DNA from: Lacrimispora sphenoides
GTDB lineage: Bacteria > Bacillota > Clostridia > Lachnospirales > Lachnospiraceae
DNA: 64,000 nucleotides
Direction: 5' to 3'
NCBI RefSeq assembly: GCF_900105215.1
Contig: NZ_FOIP01000002.1
Span: 1,054,001-1,118,000, forward strand
The notes under the pieces were generated by a model. The model saw only the letters and a program-made list of their open reading frames with translations. It had not been told where the DNA came from and did no database searches. The position numbers and the translations under genes are program-made. Below, in pieces: positions 8,449-16,537 of this stretch (position 1 is the first letter of the stretch; each line of letters opens with the position of its first letter).

Positions 8449-8477
8449 TTGACTTTTCAAGTAAATAATAGTATAAT
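8449..8477 (+). promoter_or_regulatory. Sigma-A-type promoter of the ABC-F leader
   Basis: TTGACT (8449-8454) and TATAAT (8472-8477) are separated by 17 bp, close to consensus. The promoter would start a transcript carrying a leader of about 395 bases before the ABC-F gene. Confidence 0.75.
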
Positions 8478-8503
8478 AATAAAAAATAATTCGAGGTGAA
8501 AAA

Positions 8504-8706
8504 ATGATTAATTTTTCTTGCTAATTTTTCCAGTACACTTAATACAAGGCGAAACAGGGCTGTCCTGTTTGTTTTGTGTACTCATGCAAGAAAGATATTC
8601 TTTTTTCTCTTAATTTATACACTTGTGTTGTGCTATAATTTTTAGCTTAACTGCGTATATTTATGAGCTGTAAGAATAATTAATTCTTGCAGCTCTTATT
8701 TTTTAT
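8504..8706 (+). promoter_or_regulatory. Transcription attenuator with six-residue leader peptide
   Basis: A tiny ORF, MINFSC-stop (8504-8524), has a good GAGGTG site. It is followed by a hairpin AGTACAC/GTGTACT enclosing AAACAGG/CCTGTTT (within 8533-8583). A strong intrinsic terminator follows: GAGCTG (8665-8670) and AAGAAT pair with AATTCTT and CAGCTC (to 8695), with a T-rich tail to 8706. This layout is typical of antibiotic-induced attenuators upstream of ABC-F genes: ribosome stalling in the leader would prevent terminator formation. The hairpins are seen; the antibiotic response is inferred. Confidence 0.65.
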
Positions 8707-8734
8707 AAAATTTCATAAGGAGGATAAATAAATT

Positions 8735-8815
8735 ATGATAAATACAGACACTTTGATAACACATGTTAATATCCATATAGAGTCGGATACTGCAGGCGAC
8801 ACATATATGGTGTAA
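8735..8815 (+). CDS. 26-residue leader peptide upstream of the ABC-F gene
   Basis: This short ORF has an AAGGAGG ribosome site and ends 65 bases before the ABC-F start. The peptide begins MINTDTLITHVNIHIE and ends GDTYMV. It matches in length and pattern the leader before the downstream Cfr-type gene: TH at positions 9-10, H at 14, D at 18, GD at 21-22 and M at 25 are shared. The DNA at its end forms both arms of competing RNA helices, so it is best read as a regulatory leader, not a functional peptide. Confidence 0.6.
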   Translation: MINTDTLITHVNIHIESDTAGDTYMV

Positions 8816-8841
8816 TAATAAAGTCGCCTATCGTTCCGACT
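8773..8841 (+). promoter_or_regulatory. Mutually exclusive RNA helices before the ABC-F gene
   Basis: One fold pairs AGTCGGA (8781-8787) with TCCGACT (8835-8841), and AGGCGAC (8794-8800) with GTCGCCT (8823-8829). The alternative fold pairs CCATATA (8773-8779) with TATATGG (8804-8810) inside the leader ORF. A ribosome stalled on the leader would shift the balance between them. The same topology recurs before the Cfr-type gene. Confidence 0.55.
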
Positions 8842-8880
8842 TTGTTATTTATATGATTAAATTCAGAGGAGGACAAAAAT

Positions 8881-10359
8881 ATGTCTTTAATAAATGTAGC
8901 AAACCTAACCTTTGCTTATGAAGGTAGTTATGATAATATTTTTGAAAATGTAAGCTTTCAGATTGATACCGATTGGAAATTAGGCTTTACCGGAAGAAAT
9001 GGCAGAGGGAAGACTACCTTTCTAAATCTTTTGTTGTGTAAATACGAATATAGCGGAAGCATTTCAGCGAATGTGACGTTTGAATATTTTCCTTATGAAG
9101 TGGAGGAACAAAGTAATTTCACCATAGATATCATAAGGGAAATCAGTCCAAATTCAGAGGATTGGGAGATAGTTAAAGAATTGTCATTATTAGATGTGGA
9201 CTATGACACTTTGTATAGGCAGTTTTATACACTATCGAAAGGAGAGCAGACGAAAGCACTGTTGGCTGCTATGTTTTTGAAGGAGAAATCCTTCTTACTG
9301 ATCGATGAGCCAACCAACCATTTGGATGCTGAAGCCAGACAAAAACTGAGTGATTACTTGAAAAAGAAGAAAGGATTTATCCTGATTTCCCATGACAGGT
9401 CTTTTTTAGACAATTGTGTAGATCATATCTTGTCTATTAATAAAACTAATATCGAAATACAAAAAGGAAATTTTTCTTCATGGTGGAGAAATAAAGAATT
9501 ACAAGATAATTTTGAGCTTGCAGAAAATGAAAAATTAAAAAAGGACATTAACAGACTTTCGAGCTCGGCGAAACGGACATCCACCTGGTCAGATAATGTT
9601 GAAAGTAGTAAGTTTGGAACCACTAATTCCGGAAGCAAATTAGATAAAGGATACGTTGGACATAAAGCTGCAAAAATGATGAAGCGTGCTAAAAATATAG
9701 AATCCAGACAACAAAACATGATAGAGGAAAAGTCAAAGCTTCTTAAAAATATTGAATCAAATGAAAGCTTAAAATTAGCACCGTCTAAGTTCCATGATAA
9801 AAAGCTTGTAGAGTTAACAGATGTTGCAATTAATTATGATGATAAAATTGTCTGTCAAGGAATAAGTTTCACCATTGAGCAAGGTGAAAAAATTGCTGTT
9901 CAAGGAAAGAACGGCAGTGGAAAATCAAGCATCTTAAAATTGATTAATGGAGATGACACCCCTCATAGTGGAATTGTAAGAAAGAACAACAACTTAATCA
10001 TTTCCTATGTCTCACAAGATACTTCAGATTTATATGGTGATTTATCTGAGTATGCGGATAAGAACGGTATTGACGAGAGCTTATTTAAATCCATGCTTAG
10101 AAAGCTTGATTTTTCAAGAGAACAGTTTGAAAAACATATCGAGGATTTTAGCGGAGGACAGAAGAAAAAGGTATTGCTTGCTAAAAGTCTGTGTGAACGG
10201 GCACATTTATATATTTGGGATGAGCCATTGAACTTTATTGATGTCATTTCCCGTATGCAGATTGAGAAATTATTATTAGAGCATGAACTGACAATTTTGT
10301 TTGTCGAGCATGACAGAACATTTTGTGAAAATGTGGCAACAAAAACGATTAAATTGTAA
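8881..10359 (+). CDS. ABC-F ribosomal protection protein (Lsa/CplR-like)
   Basis: ABC-F proteins carry two ATP-binding cassettes and no membrane domain. The resistance types bind the ribosome E site and displace drugs of the lincosamide/pleuromutilin/streptogramin A group. Cassette 1 shows Walker A GRNGRGKTT (about residue 38-46), signature LSKGEQTK and Walker B LLIDEPTNHLD. The interdomain linker contains a long Lys-rich helix pair (about 190-300). Cassette 2 shows GKNGSGKSS, the signature FSGGQKKK and LYIWDEPLNFIDV. The 492-residue length and the wording around WKLGFTGRNGRGKTT and LYIWDEPLN closely match Lsa/CplR proteins. GAGGAGG precedes the ATG. A two-stage leader (terminator, then helix switch) suggests drug-induced expression. 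It is followed by a Cfr-type methyltransferase with a related leader. Confidence 0.92.
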   Translation: MSLINVANLTFAYEGSYDNIFENVSFQIDTDWKLGFTGRNGRGKTTFLNLLLCKYEYSGSISANVTFEYFPYEVEEQSNFTIDIIREISPNSEDWEIVKELSLLDVDYDTLYRQFYTLSKGEQTKALLAAMFLKEKSFLLIDEPTNHLDAEARQKLSDYLKKKKGFILISHDRSFLDNCVDHILSINKTNIEIQKGNFSSWWRNKELQDNFELAENEKLKKDINRLSSSAKRTSTWSDNVESSKFGTTNSGSKLDKGYVGHKAAKMMKRAKNIESRQQNMIEEKSKLLKNIESNESLKLAPSKFHDKKLVELTDVAINYDDKIVCQGISFTIEQGEKIAVQGKNGSGKSSILKLINGDDTPHSGIVRKNNNLIISYVSQDTSDLYGDLSEYADKNGIDESLFKSMLRKLDFSREQFEKHIEDFSGGQKKKVLLAKSLCERAHLYIWDEPLNFIDVISRMQIEKLLLEHELTILFVEHDRTFCENVATKTIKL

Positions 10360-10378
10360 AGTAGAAAAGGAAATTAAT

Positions 10379-10459
10379 ATGTATAAAGAGTTAATAATAG
10401 CAACACACAATAGGCTCCATGCAAAGCCGGATGTTTTGGGCGACGCTTGCATGGAGTAG
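10379..10459 (+). CDS. 26-residue leader peptide upstream of the Cfr-type gene
   Basis: This short ORF after AAAGGAAATT starts MYKELIIATHNRLHAK and ends GDACME. It has exactly 26 codons and stops 61 bases before the GTG of the methyltransferase gene, nearly the same geometry as the leader before the ABC-F gene. Its codons form the arms of competing RNA helices, so a regulatory role is more likely than a stable peptide product. Confidence 0.6.
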   Translation: MYKELIIATHNRLHAKPDVLGDACME

Positions 10460-10487
10460 TATAAGTCGCTAATCATACTGGCTTTGC
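10415..10487 (+). promoter_or_regulatory. Mutually exclusive RNA helices before the Cfr-type gene
   Basis: GCAAAGCC (10421-10428) pairs perfectly with GGCTTTGC (10480-10487), enclosing GCGAC (10440-10444) with GTCGC (10465-10469). A competing 10-bp helix, CTCCATGCAA (10415-10424) with TTGCATGGAG (10447-10456), uses overlapping bases inside the leader ORF. Only one can form at a time, the classical logic of a translation or transcription attenuator. Confidence 0.6.
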
Positions 10488-10520
10488 TTCCTAACGATTT
10501 AAAGTGAGGAGGAAGCCTGC

Positions 10521-11555
10521 GTGAAACAGACAAAAACAAAATATAAAATAATGAAACAAATAGTATCAGATATGAAATTACCTGATTATAGATACGAACA
10601 GATTATAAATGCTGTTTTTCATCAAAGAATAGATGATTTTGATAATATGCAGATACTGCCAAAAGCGTTAAGGATGGCTTTAGTAAATGAGTTTGGAAAT
10701 CGTGTATCAAGTGTAAAACCTGTTTTTATACAAGATTCCAAACAAGCTGAAAAATTGCTGTTTGAATTATCTGATGGAGAAAAAATAGAAGCTGTTGGAC
10801 TAAAATATAAGCAGGGCTGGGAATCGTTTTGCATATCTACCCAATGCGGCTGCGGTTTTGGCTGCCGCTTTTGTGCAACGGGAAGTGCTGGTTTTAAACG
10901 TAATCTTACTGTTGATGAGATCACTGACCAATTACTTTATTTCCTTTTTAATTCTCATAAACTCAATAGTGTTTCGTTTATGGGAATGGGTGAGGCTTTT
11001 GCAAATCCGGAGTTATTTGACGCAGTAAAAATTTTAACGGATCAAAGTTTATTTGGGTTAGGGCAGCGAAGAATAACTGTTTCAACAATTGGCATTATAC
11101 CGGGAATTCAAAGATTGACCAGAGAATTTCCACAAGTGAATCTGACCTTTTCCCTTCATTCACCATTTGATAAACAACGAAGCGATTTAATGCCAATAAA
11201 TAAAAAGTTTCCATTGAATGAAGTAATGAAAGCATTAGATGAACATATCATTCATACGGGGCGGAGAGTGTTTATTGCTTATATTATGCTTGAAGGAATT
11301 AATGATACCAAAGATCATGCAGAAGCAGTTGTAAGTTTATTGAAAAGTCGCGGTTCATGGGGACATTTATATCACATTGATCTAATCCCTTATAATTCCA
11401 CGGATAAAACAGCTTTAAAATTTCAATCTTCAGGTGCTATCAGACAATTTGGCGGCACCCTAAAGAAGGCCGGTATAAGCGTAACTATTAGAACGCAATT
11501 TGGTTCTGAAATTAGTGCTGCATGCGGACAGCTGCATTATGATAATGAATTATGA
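10521..11555 (+). CDS. cfr-like: Cfr-type radical SAM 23S rRNA (A2503-C8) methyltransferase
   Basis: Cfr adds a methyl group at C8 of 23S rRNA A2503 and gives resistance to phenicols, lincosamides, oxazolidinones, pleuromutilins and streptogramin A. The 344-residue protein has the radical SAM cluster CGCGFGCRFCATG (about residues 108-120), the GMGEA motif, FSLHSP and the C-terminal ISAACGQL with the methylated catalytic Cys. The block WESFCISTQCGCGFGCRFC and LTVDEITDQLLYF are much closer to Cfr than to housekeeping RlmN. The start is GTG at 10521 after GAGGAGG. It lies just after the ABC-F gene with its own leader. Which Cfr variant it is, and whether it acts on C8 in practice, cannot be settled by reading alone; a Cfr-like RlmN paralogue is the alternative. 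Confidence 0.85.
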   Translation: MKQTKTKYKIMKQIVSDMKLPDYRYEQIINAVFHQRIDDFDNMQILPKALRMALVNEFGNRVSSVKPVFIQDSKQAEKLLFELSDGEKIEAVGLKYKQGWESFCISTQCGCGFGCRFCATGSAGFKRNLTVDEITDQLLYFLFNSHKLNSVSFMGMGEAFANPELFDAVKILTDQSLFGLGQRRITVSTIGIIPGIQRLTREFPQVNLTFSLHSPFDKQRSDLMPINKKFPLNEVMKALDEHIIHTGRRVFIAYIMLEGINDTKDHAEAVVSLLKSRGSWGHLYHIDLIPYNSTDKTALKFQSSGAIRQFGGTLKKAGISVTIRTQFGSEISAACGQLHYDNEL

Positions 11556-11619
11556 TGCTAGCCGAAAATTTTATACCAGGCACCTACACTTATGATTTGT
11601 TCATAAGCCAATAGTAGTA

Positions 11620-11658
11620 AACAAGGTACAGAAATAAAAATCTGTACCTTGTTTTTTT
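11620..11658 (+). terminator. Intrinsic terminator of the resistance genes
   Basis: AACAAGGTACAG (11620-11631) pairs perfectly with CTGTACCTTGTT (11642-11653) around a 10-base A-rich loop, followed by a T-run to 11658. Confidence 0.9.
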
Positions 11659-11807
11659 GCATGTTGCAGGGATTCCTGGATCAATCCATCGGTGATCTGC
11701 TTGCTGTTAATATAATTCGTTTGGAAATATTTATGATTTCGTTATTCCTTTCATTAATTTTTATGCTATCATTAAATTATTCTATATGTATTTGCGGGGG
11801 AGGAAGA

Positions 11808-14075
11808 ATGAATAAAAAAGGCGGAGTAAAGTTAAGCAAAATGCGTTACTTGTATTATGGGTTGGGCATTTTAATCGGCTGCTTTGTATTGTGGATTTCT
11901 TTGATTGAAGGAAAGCGGCTGCATTATTTGGATATAGAAATTATGCCAGCAAAGCAGAGCTTTGTAATTAATATTGGGGCAAATGGCGAGGACGTTGATA
12001 TCTTTGCTGCGGAAAAAGGCGTTCATGTTACGGTCAGCTATACCGGAAAATTGGAAGAGCAGCAGACGAGACAGACAATAGAGGGAAATATCAGGGGAAA
12101 AACATCAGATAGTACGCCGATCCATCTTTTGTTGTTTGGCCTTGACAACACAGATAATTGGCAATGGGAACTGTTAAGTTCTGTGGGGTTGTCTTCGATT
12201 CACTATAGTCAGGGAGAGATGGCAAATATTCGGGTGTACCTTTACCTGTTTGCCGTTGCCATATTTGGGGTACCGGGCATTTTTCTGCTTTTTAAAAATA
12301 ATGGTAAAAAGAGAGACTATGCAAAAGAAAGATTACTGGAATTTATGGATGACGCAGAGAATCAGGCAGCATTTGAGGCGGGGAAGCGGTGGTTTTTGAT
12401 TCATGACAGGAGACGATACTGGAACCGATGCCTGATATTATTATTCGCCTGCGGATCAGGTTTTTACATTTTCCAGGAATATTTATACAAGTGGGTCTTT
12501 CTGAATTCATTAGACTACATAGGAACTGTTTTTATAGTAACTCTGGTGATTTTAAGCTTAGGCGGTGCTTTGGAAGCTTATTGGGCAAAAAAGCATATGG
12601 AGGTACTTACAAAAGAGAACCGGCCCCTTACTGCGGCGGCAGCTTTTTTAATGGAGGCAGCCTATGGTCCCTATCGGCTGCAGTCTTACTATAAAAAACA
12701 AGTACATAATGCTGCCGCCGGACTTGCCAGGGCTGGAAAATATGAGCAGGCGCTGAAGCTGGCTGATTTTGGCTGGAAGGGCGTTCAGGAAAAGAAACTG
12801 ATGCAGCTGGCTCAAAGCAATCTATGCTACGTATGCTTCATAGAGCTGGGAAGGCAAGAAGATGCCGAAGCAGAATATTCACACCAGAAGCAGCTTGTTA
12901 AAAATCATCCCCAACTAAAAAGGATAGGAGATGCGATGCTTCTGTTATCTGAAATCAGGAAGGCTTATATAGATCAGAAATTTGGACAGGTGGAAGCCTA
13001 TGTAAATGTATATTGTGATCGTTATCCAGATGCATATCATTGCATGCCGCTCATGCCTATTCAGATGAACGTTTATGAACAAGCAGGTGAAATGGAGAAG
13101 GCAAAAAATATCTGCGGTAATCTGCTTTCCTACAGCCCTGAAAATATAGCAGTCAGGGAGGCGATGGGATATGGAGCTTGTACCTATGTGGAATCTCCCG
13201 GCTTCCTGAAAGATAAGACCGGACTTGTGTGCCGGATTGTTTTAACCGGAGTACTTGGCATTTACACGGTGCTGTTTGTAATTCTTATGTTTATGGGTTC
13301 ACATCATTGGGGAACAAGCAAAACGAGAGTATATGAAGAGACGAAAGCTGAAGAACTCATACAGCAAACAAATGCCACCGAGAAGGCAGAAGAAGAGCCG
13401 ATGGAAACAGAGATGTCGGAAACGGAGCAGGAGCCGACTATTCAGGCTTCTAACTCCCAGGCGCCAGGCTTTGAGCTGAATTTGCCAAAAGAATGGAATC
13501 GCCTGGCGGTCAGAAATGAGTTTAAAGGAGGGTGCAGCTACCATCAGAAAAAATCTTATGATTTGATGGGGGATGGGGTTTTATTCTATATTCAGGCGTA
13601 CTCGGACTGCAGCTATGTTAATCTGCCAGACTATGACATATGGGGATATGATGGTCCCTATGTATATGTAATGTCACTGCCCACAGATGTGACGTTTTAT
13701 ATGGAAGACAGTTCCATAATGGAAGAATACAATAAAATGCATCTTGAAATCAGTCAAATACAGGATACTTTCCGGATTCAGTCTGATACTGCAAAATATG
13801 ACGGCTCTGAATTTGTATTTCCTAACAGCAGTGATAGCCTTTTGCAGGAGCCGGATTTATGGAATCTTTCAGCCAGTCAGCTGCGGATTGCAAGAAACGA
13901 GATTTATGCAAGACATGGCAGGCGGTTTGCTGATGAAGAATTGCAGAGGTATTTTAATCAATGCAGCTGGTATGAAGGAATGATTGATCCAAAAGATTTT
14001 AAAGAAGATGTGCTGAATGAAACAGAGCGTTTCAATATCCGTTTGATTCAGGAACAGCAGAAAAGTATGGAGTAG
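11808..14075 (+). CDS. Membrane protein with C-terminal YARHG domain
   Basis: This is a protein of about 755 residues with several membrane segments: one near residues 13-30 (YGLGILIGCFVLWISL), one near 145 (LYLFAVAIFGVPGIFLL), further ones near 205-260, and one near 475-490 (GVLGIYTVLFVILMFMG). A cytoplasmic middle region has TPR-like helices (ALKLADFGWKGVQEKK). After an acidic low-complexity linker, the outer C-terminal part ends in a YARHG domain (about 684-740) around LRIARNEIYARHGRRFADE, a domain of unknown function found on extracytoplasmic tails. The ATG at 11808 is chosen because GGGGAGG precedes it; frame upstream remains open but lacks a good start. The next gene follows 20 bp downstream and encodes another membrane protein. 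No specific function is assigned. Confidence 0.75.
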   Translation: MNKKGGVKLSKMRYLYYGLGILIGCFVLWISLIEGKRLHYLDIEIMPAKQSFVINIGANGEDVDIFAAEKGVHVTVSYTGKLEEQQTRQTIEGNIRGKTSDSTPIHLLLFGLDNTDNWQWELLSSVGLSSIHYSQGEMANIRVYLYLFAVAIFGVPGIFLLFKNNGKKRDYAKERLLEFMDDAENQAAFEAGKRWFLIHDRRRYWNRCLILLFACGSGFYIFQEYLYKWVFLNSLDYIGTVFIVTLVILSLGGALEAYWAKKHMEVLTKENRPLTAAAAFLMEAAYGPYRLQSYYKKQVHNAAAGLARAGKYEQALKLADFGWKGVQEKKLMQLAQSNLCYVCFIELGRQEDAEAEYSHQKQLVKNHPQLKRIGDAMLLLSEIRKAYIDQKFGQVEAYVNVYCDRYPDAYHCMPLMPIQMNVYEQAGEMEKAKNICGNLLSYSPENIAVREAMGYGACTYVESPGFLKDKTGLVCRIVLTGVLGIYTVLFVILMFMGSHHWGTSKTRVYEETKAEELIQQTNATEKAEEEPMETEMSETEQEPTIQASNSQAPGFELNLPKEWNRLAVRNEFKGGCSYHQKKSYDLMGDGVLFYIQAYSDCSYVNLPDYDIWGYDGPYVYVMSLPTDVTFYMEDSSIMEEYNKMHLEISQIQDTFRIQSDTAKYDGSEFVFPNSSDSLLQEPDLWNLSASQLRIARNEIYARHGRRFADEELQRYFNQCSWYEGMIDPKDFKEDVLNETERFNIRLIQEQQKSME

Positions 14076-14095
14076 GAATTTGGAGGCTGTATCCC

Positions 14096-15583
14096 ATGCA
14101 AGAGAATAAAGGAAGAATTAGTTGGAAAGCATTTTGGCTTTTGTTGATAAATCCTCTGACAGCAGCGGTATATCTTGTGTTTCTGCAACGCTTATACCGA
14201 TTGTGCCAGTTTGGAGGAAAGAGAAGGAATATACCGATATTAGCAGGCTGTATGATATTTTTCTGTATGATGCTTTTGATAGCGATTATAGCGGCTATTA
14301 AAAAGGGGAGAAGGACAGAAGAACAAACTAATTTTGTGAAAGAAACCGAATTACGAAAGAAGAATAAAGGCCGATGGTTATATAGAGGTTATATGTCGGT
14401 GCTTCTGTTATTTTTTATTGGAACTACATTGTTTTACGGAGAGAAAATTGTACTTAGCGCCAGTAATTTTAATGGGAAATTATCATGGTTTTTATATGAA
14501 AAAACCCATAAAAGGACTGTAGAGATTGCTCATGATAATGTTTTTTCAGGTGGAATCGATAAAATGATAGCGGATTTGGGGCAGAAGCTTCAAATGCCGG
14601 ATGATCTATATGTAGCTACCAGTTTTAATCTTCATTTCAAACCAGATGGAACCATAACTTCGTTGGAAACCTATTTGTATGGTAATGATGACAGAGGAAA
14701 TTTAAAGACCTATTTAATAAACTATGATGGGAGCAAGTCAAAACGTGCGACTGTTTATTTGGATGGATCAGTATCAGAGCAGGACAAAGACCGTAAGAAA
14801 TTGCAGCCGATGGTTGATATACTAAAACAAGTAGTTCTGGAAGAGGCCGTACAACAATGGGGGGAAGAAGAATACGGAATCATTTATTATGGAGTGCGGG
14901 ATTGGGGAAATGATTCGACGGGAATCAATTGGGTGGATTTAAATGAGGGCAGGCCGGCGAATTCTGAGACCGGATCCAATATTCGAGGGTATACAGTTTC
15001 TTTATTTATACCGGGCAAAGAAAATGAAATTACCCCAATACGCTATCTGGCGGCATCAGAAGAGGAAGAGCAATCTGACAGAGAAGCATTGGCTGAAGAG
15101 AAGCCTGCTGCAATCAATCCAGATGAAGAATTTCAATTTAAAAATGGTGACTGGTTCCGCCTGAATGTAGTAGATGCCGCTCTTGGCAGCCGCTATTACA
15201 ACCTGGAGTGCAGTGATGATGGAGGAAAAAGCTGGAAGGTTGTGAATCAAGATCCGTTTTTAGGTCAGGCCGGGGTGGCCGCAGGTATTGCCTTTATTGA
15301 CGAAAAGCTGGGATTTTTCTGTCTTTCACATAATGGCGGCGATGAGGCAGAGCTATACCGGACAGATGATGGTGGAAAAACGACAGAGCCAGTACAGCTT
15401 CCGTATTCCGTTATGGAAAAAGATCCGAATCAGGATTCCCCGTTTGATTTCCCCCAAATGCCATATGAAGAAGATGGGATTTTGAAAATGGTGATAGGAC
15501 AGGGGGCTGATGGGGGACAAGAGGTTTTTTACCATTCAGAAGATGGAGGAATCAGCTGGGAATTTGTCATGGAGATCAGATAG
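14096..15583 (+). CDS. Membrane-anchored protein with BNR/YCF48-like repeats
   Basis: This 495-residue protein has three N-terminal membrane segments (about 12-30, 45-65 and 95-115: LLILIAIIAAI-type and VLLLFFIGTTLFYG). A long outer domain follows. Its C-terminal third holds sialidase-like Asp-box turns, SDDGGKSW, RTDDGGKT and SEDGGISW, as in BNR/YCF48-type beta-propeller proteins. Enzymatic sialidase residues are not evident, so a structural or assembly role is more likely. A GGAGG site precedes the ATG. It sits 20 bp after the YARHG membrane protein and is probably co-transcribed, so the two may act together at the cell surface. Function unknown. Confidence 0.7.
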   Translation: MQENKGRISWKAFWLLLINPLTAAVYLVFLQRLYRLCQFGGKRRNIPILAGCMIFFCMMLLIAIIAAIKKGRRTEEQTNFVKETELRKKNKGRWLYRGYMSVLLLFFIGTTLFYGEKIVLSASNFNGKLSWFLYEKTHKRTVEIAHDNVFSGGIDKMIADLGQKLQMPDDLYVATSFNLHFKPDGTITSLETYLYGNDDRGNLKTYLINYDGSKSKRATVYLDGSVSEQDKDRKKLQPMVDILKQVVLEEAVQQWGEEEYGIIYYGVRDWGNDSTGINWVDLNEGRPANSETGSNIRGYTVSLFIPGKENEITPIRYLAASEEEEQSDREALAEEKPAAINPDEEFQFKNGDWFRLNVVDAALGSRYYNLECSDDGGKSWKVVNQDPFLGQAGVAAGIAFIDEKLGFFCLSHNGGDEAELYRTDDGGKTTEPVQLPYSVMEKDPNQDSPFDFPQMPYEEDGILKMVIGQGADGGQEVFYHSEDGGISWEFVMEIR

Positions 15584-15625
15584 TAATAGAGAAATAATGA
15601 CGATAGTGAATACTGGGGAGAGAAA

Positions 15626-16289
15626 ATGAAAGATTTCAAGAAGTTAAAGAATACAAGTGGTCCGGTTTATTTATGTCAGGAGAAAAGAAGATTATCTTAA
15701 ACTCAATGAATCAAGAGATGTTATAGAATGGCAGCTTGATGAAGTGCTGGATATCAATGGTTGGGATTTAAAGAAAGCATTAAAGCAGTTTTACAGAGGA
15801 AATGCGACTTTATTTGAATGGAGTAAGTCCCCGATTGTATATAAGACAACAGATTTATGGAAACAGATATATGATGAGGCAAAAACCTACTTCTCTGTGA
15901 AAGCGGCAGCATATCATTATTATGGAACTGCAATTAGTACGTATAGCCAGTATTTGCAGGAAGAGTCGGTAAAATATAAAAAGTATTTTTATGCGTTAAG
16001 ACCGCTGCTTGCAGGAAAATACATACATGAATACCAATGCCCGCCTCCAGTATCTTTTGATGATCTTATGAAAATGGATATGACGGCAGAACTGCGAAAT
16101 GGAATTGACGAGCTGCTGGAAATTAAAAAAAGGAGCGATGAAAGAGAAAAATGCATGCAAATTCCGATTATCCGGGATTTCATCATCGATGAAATAGGAA
16201 GACAAAAGGCCTATGTGGAAGGTATTTCAGATGGCAGAAAGCGTGACTGGGAAAATCTAAATGATATTTTTCTAAAGATTTTGGGATAA
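15626..16289 (+). pseudogene. RlaP-type nucleotidyltransferase, 5'-deleted
   Basis: From about 15660 the frame encodes VRFIYVRRKEDYLKLNESRD, then INGWDLKKALKQF, LFEWSKSPIVY and KYFYALRPLLAGKY. These are hallmarks of the PF10127 (RlaP) DNA-polymerase-beta-like nucleotidyltransferases that occur in RNA repair systems. Members normally begin with about 40-50 residues carrying the GSRAWG and SDYD-type catalytic motif directly before VRFIYV. Here that part is missing. An ATG with a GGGGAG site at 15626 opens MKDFKKLKN..., which looks like the genuine start, but it is joined out of frame to the rest and stops after 24 codons. A GTG at 15657 could only start a catalytically empty remnant. The reading suggests an internal deletion with frameshift. 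Confidence 0.7.
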
Positions 16290-16299
16290 TTTTCAATAA

Positions 16300-16333
16300 A
16301 AGCAGCACCTGTTTATGTAGGGGCTGCTTTTTT
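16300..16333 (+). terminator. Intrinsic terminator
   Basis: AAGCAGC (16300-16306) pairs with GCTGCTT (16323-16329), followed by a T-run. It closes the unit ending with the RlaP-type remnant. Confidence 0.8.
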
Positions 16334-16454
16334 AGTGTTCCTGGAGGGCAAACATTTAACGAGTAAAAGTATCTGATCCGAAAATTCAAATAACTATCTG
16401 GAATTAACACCGCAAGCTATTGTAATTTTATTCACAAAGTGATAATATAAATCA

Positions 16455-16502
16455 TAAGTAGTAAGTAGTAAGTAGTAAGTAGTAAGTAGTAAGTAGTAAG
16501 TA
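16455..16502 (+). repeat. 7-bp tandem repeat, nearly seven copies
   Basis: The unit TAAGTAG is repeated six full times (16455-16496) plus a partial copy. It lies 36 bp before the start of the next gene, in its promoter or 5' untranslated region. Copy number of such a perfect repeat is expected to vary by slippage. Confidence 0.95.
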
Positions 16503-16537
16503 AACCAAATTATTAATACAGTTAAAGGAGGATTATT

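Noticed and set aside
16183..16410. Minus-strand ORF over the terminator after the RlaP-type remnant
   Set aside because: It is a shadow of the remnant and covers a clear terminator; no ribosome site.
16455..16502. CRISPR array
   Set aside because: The 7-bp units are contiguous without spacers; it is a simple tandem repeat.
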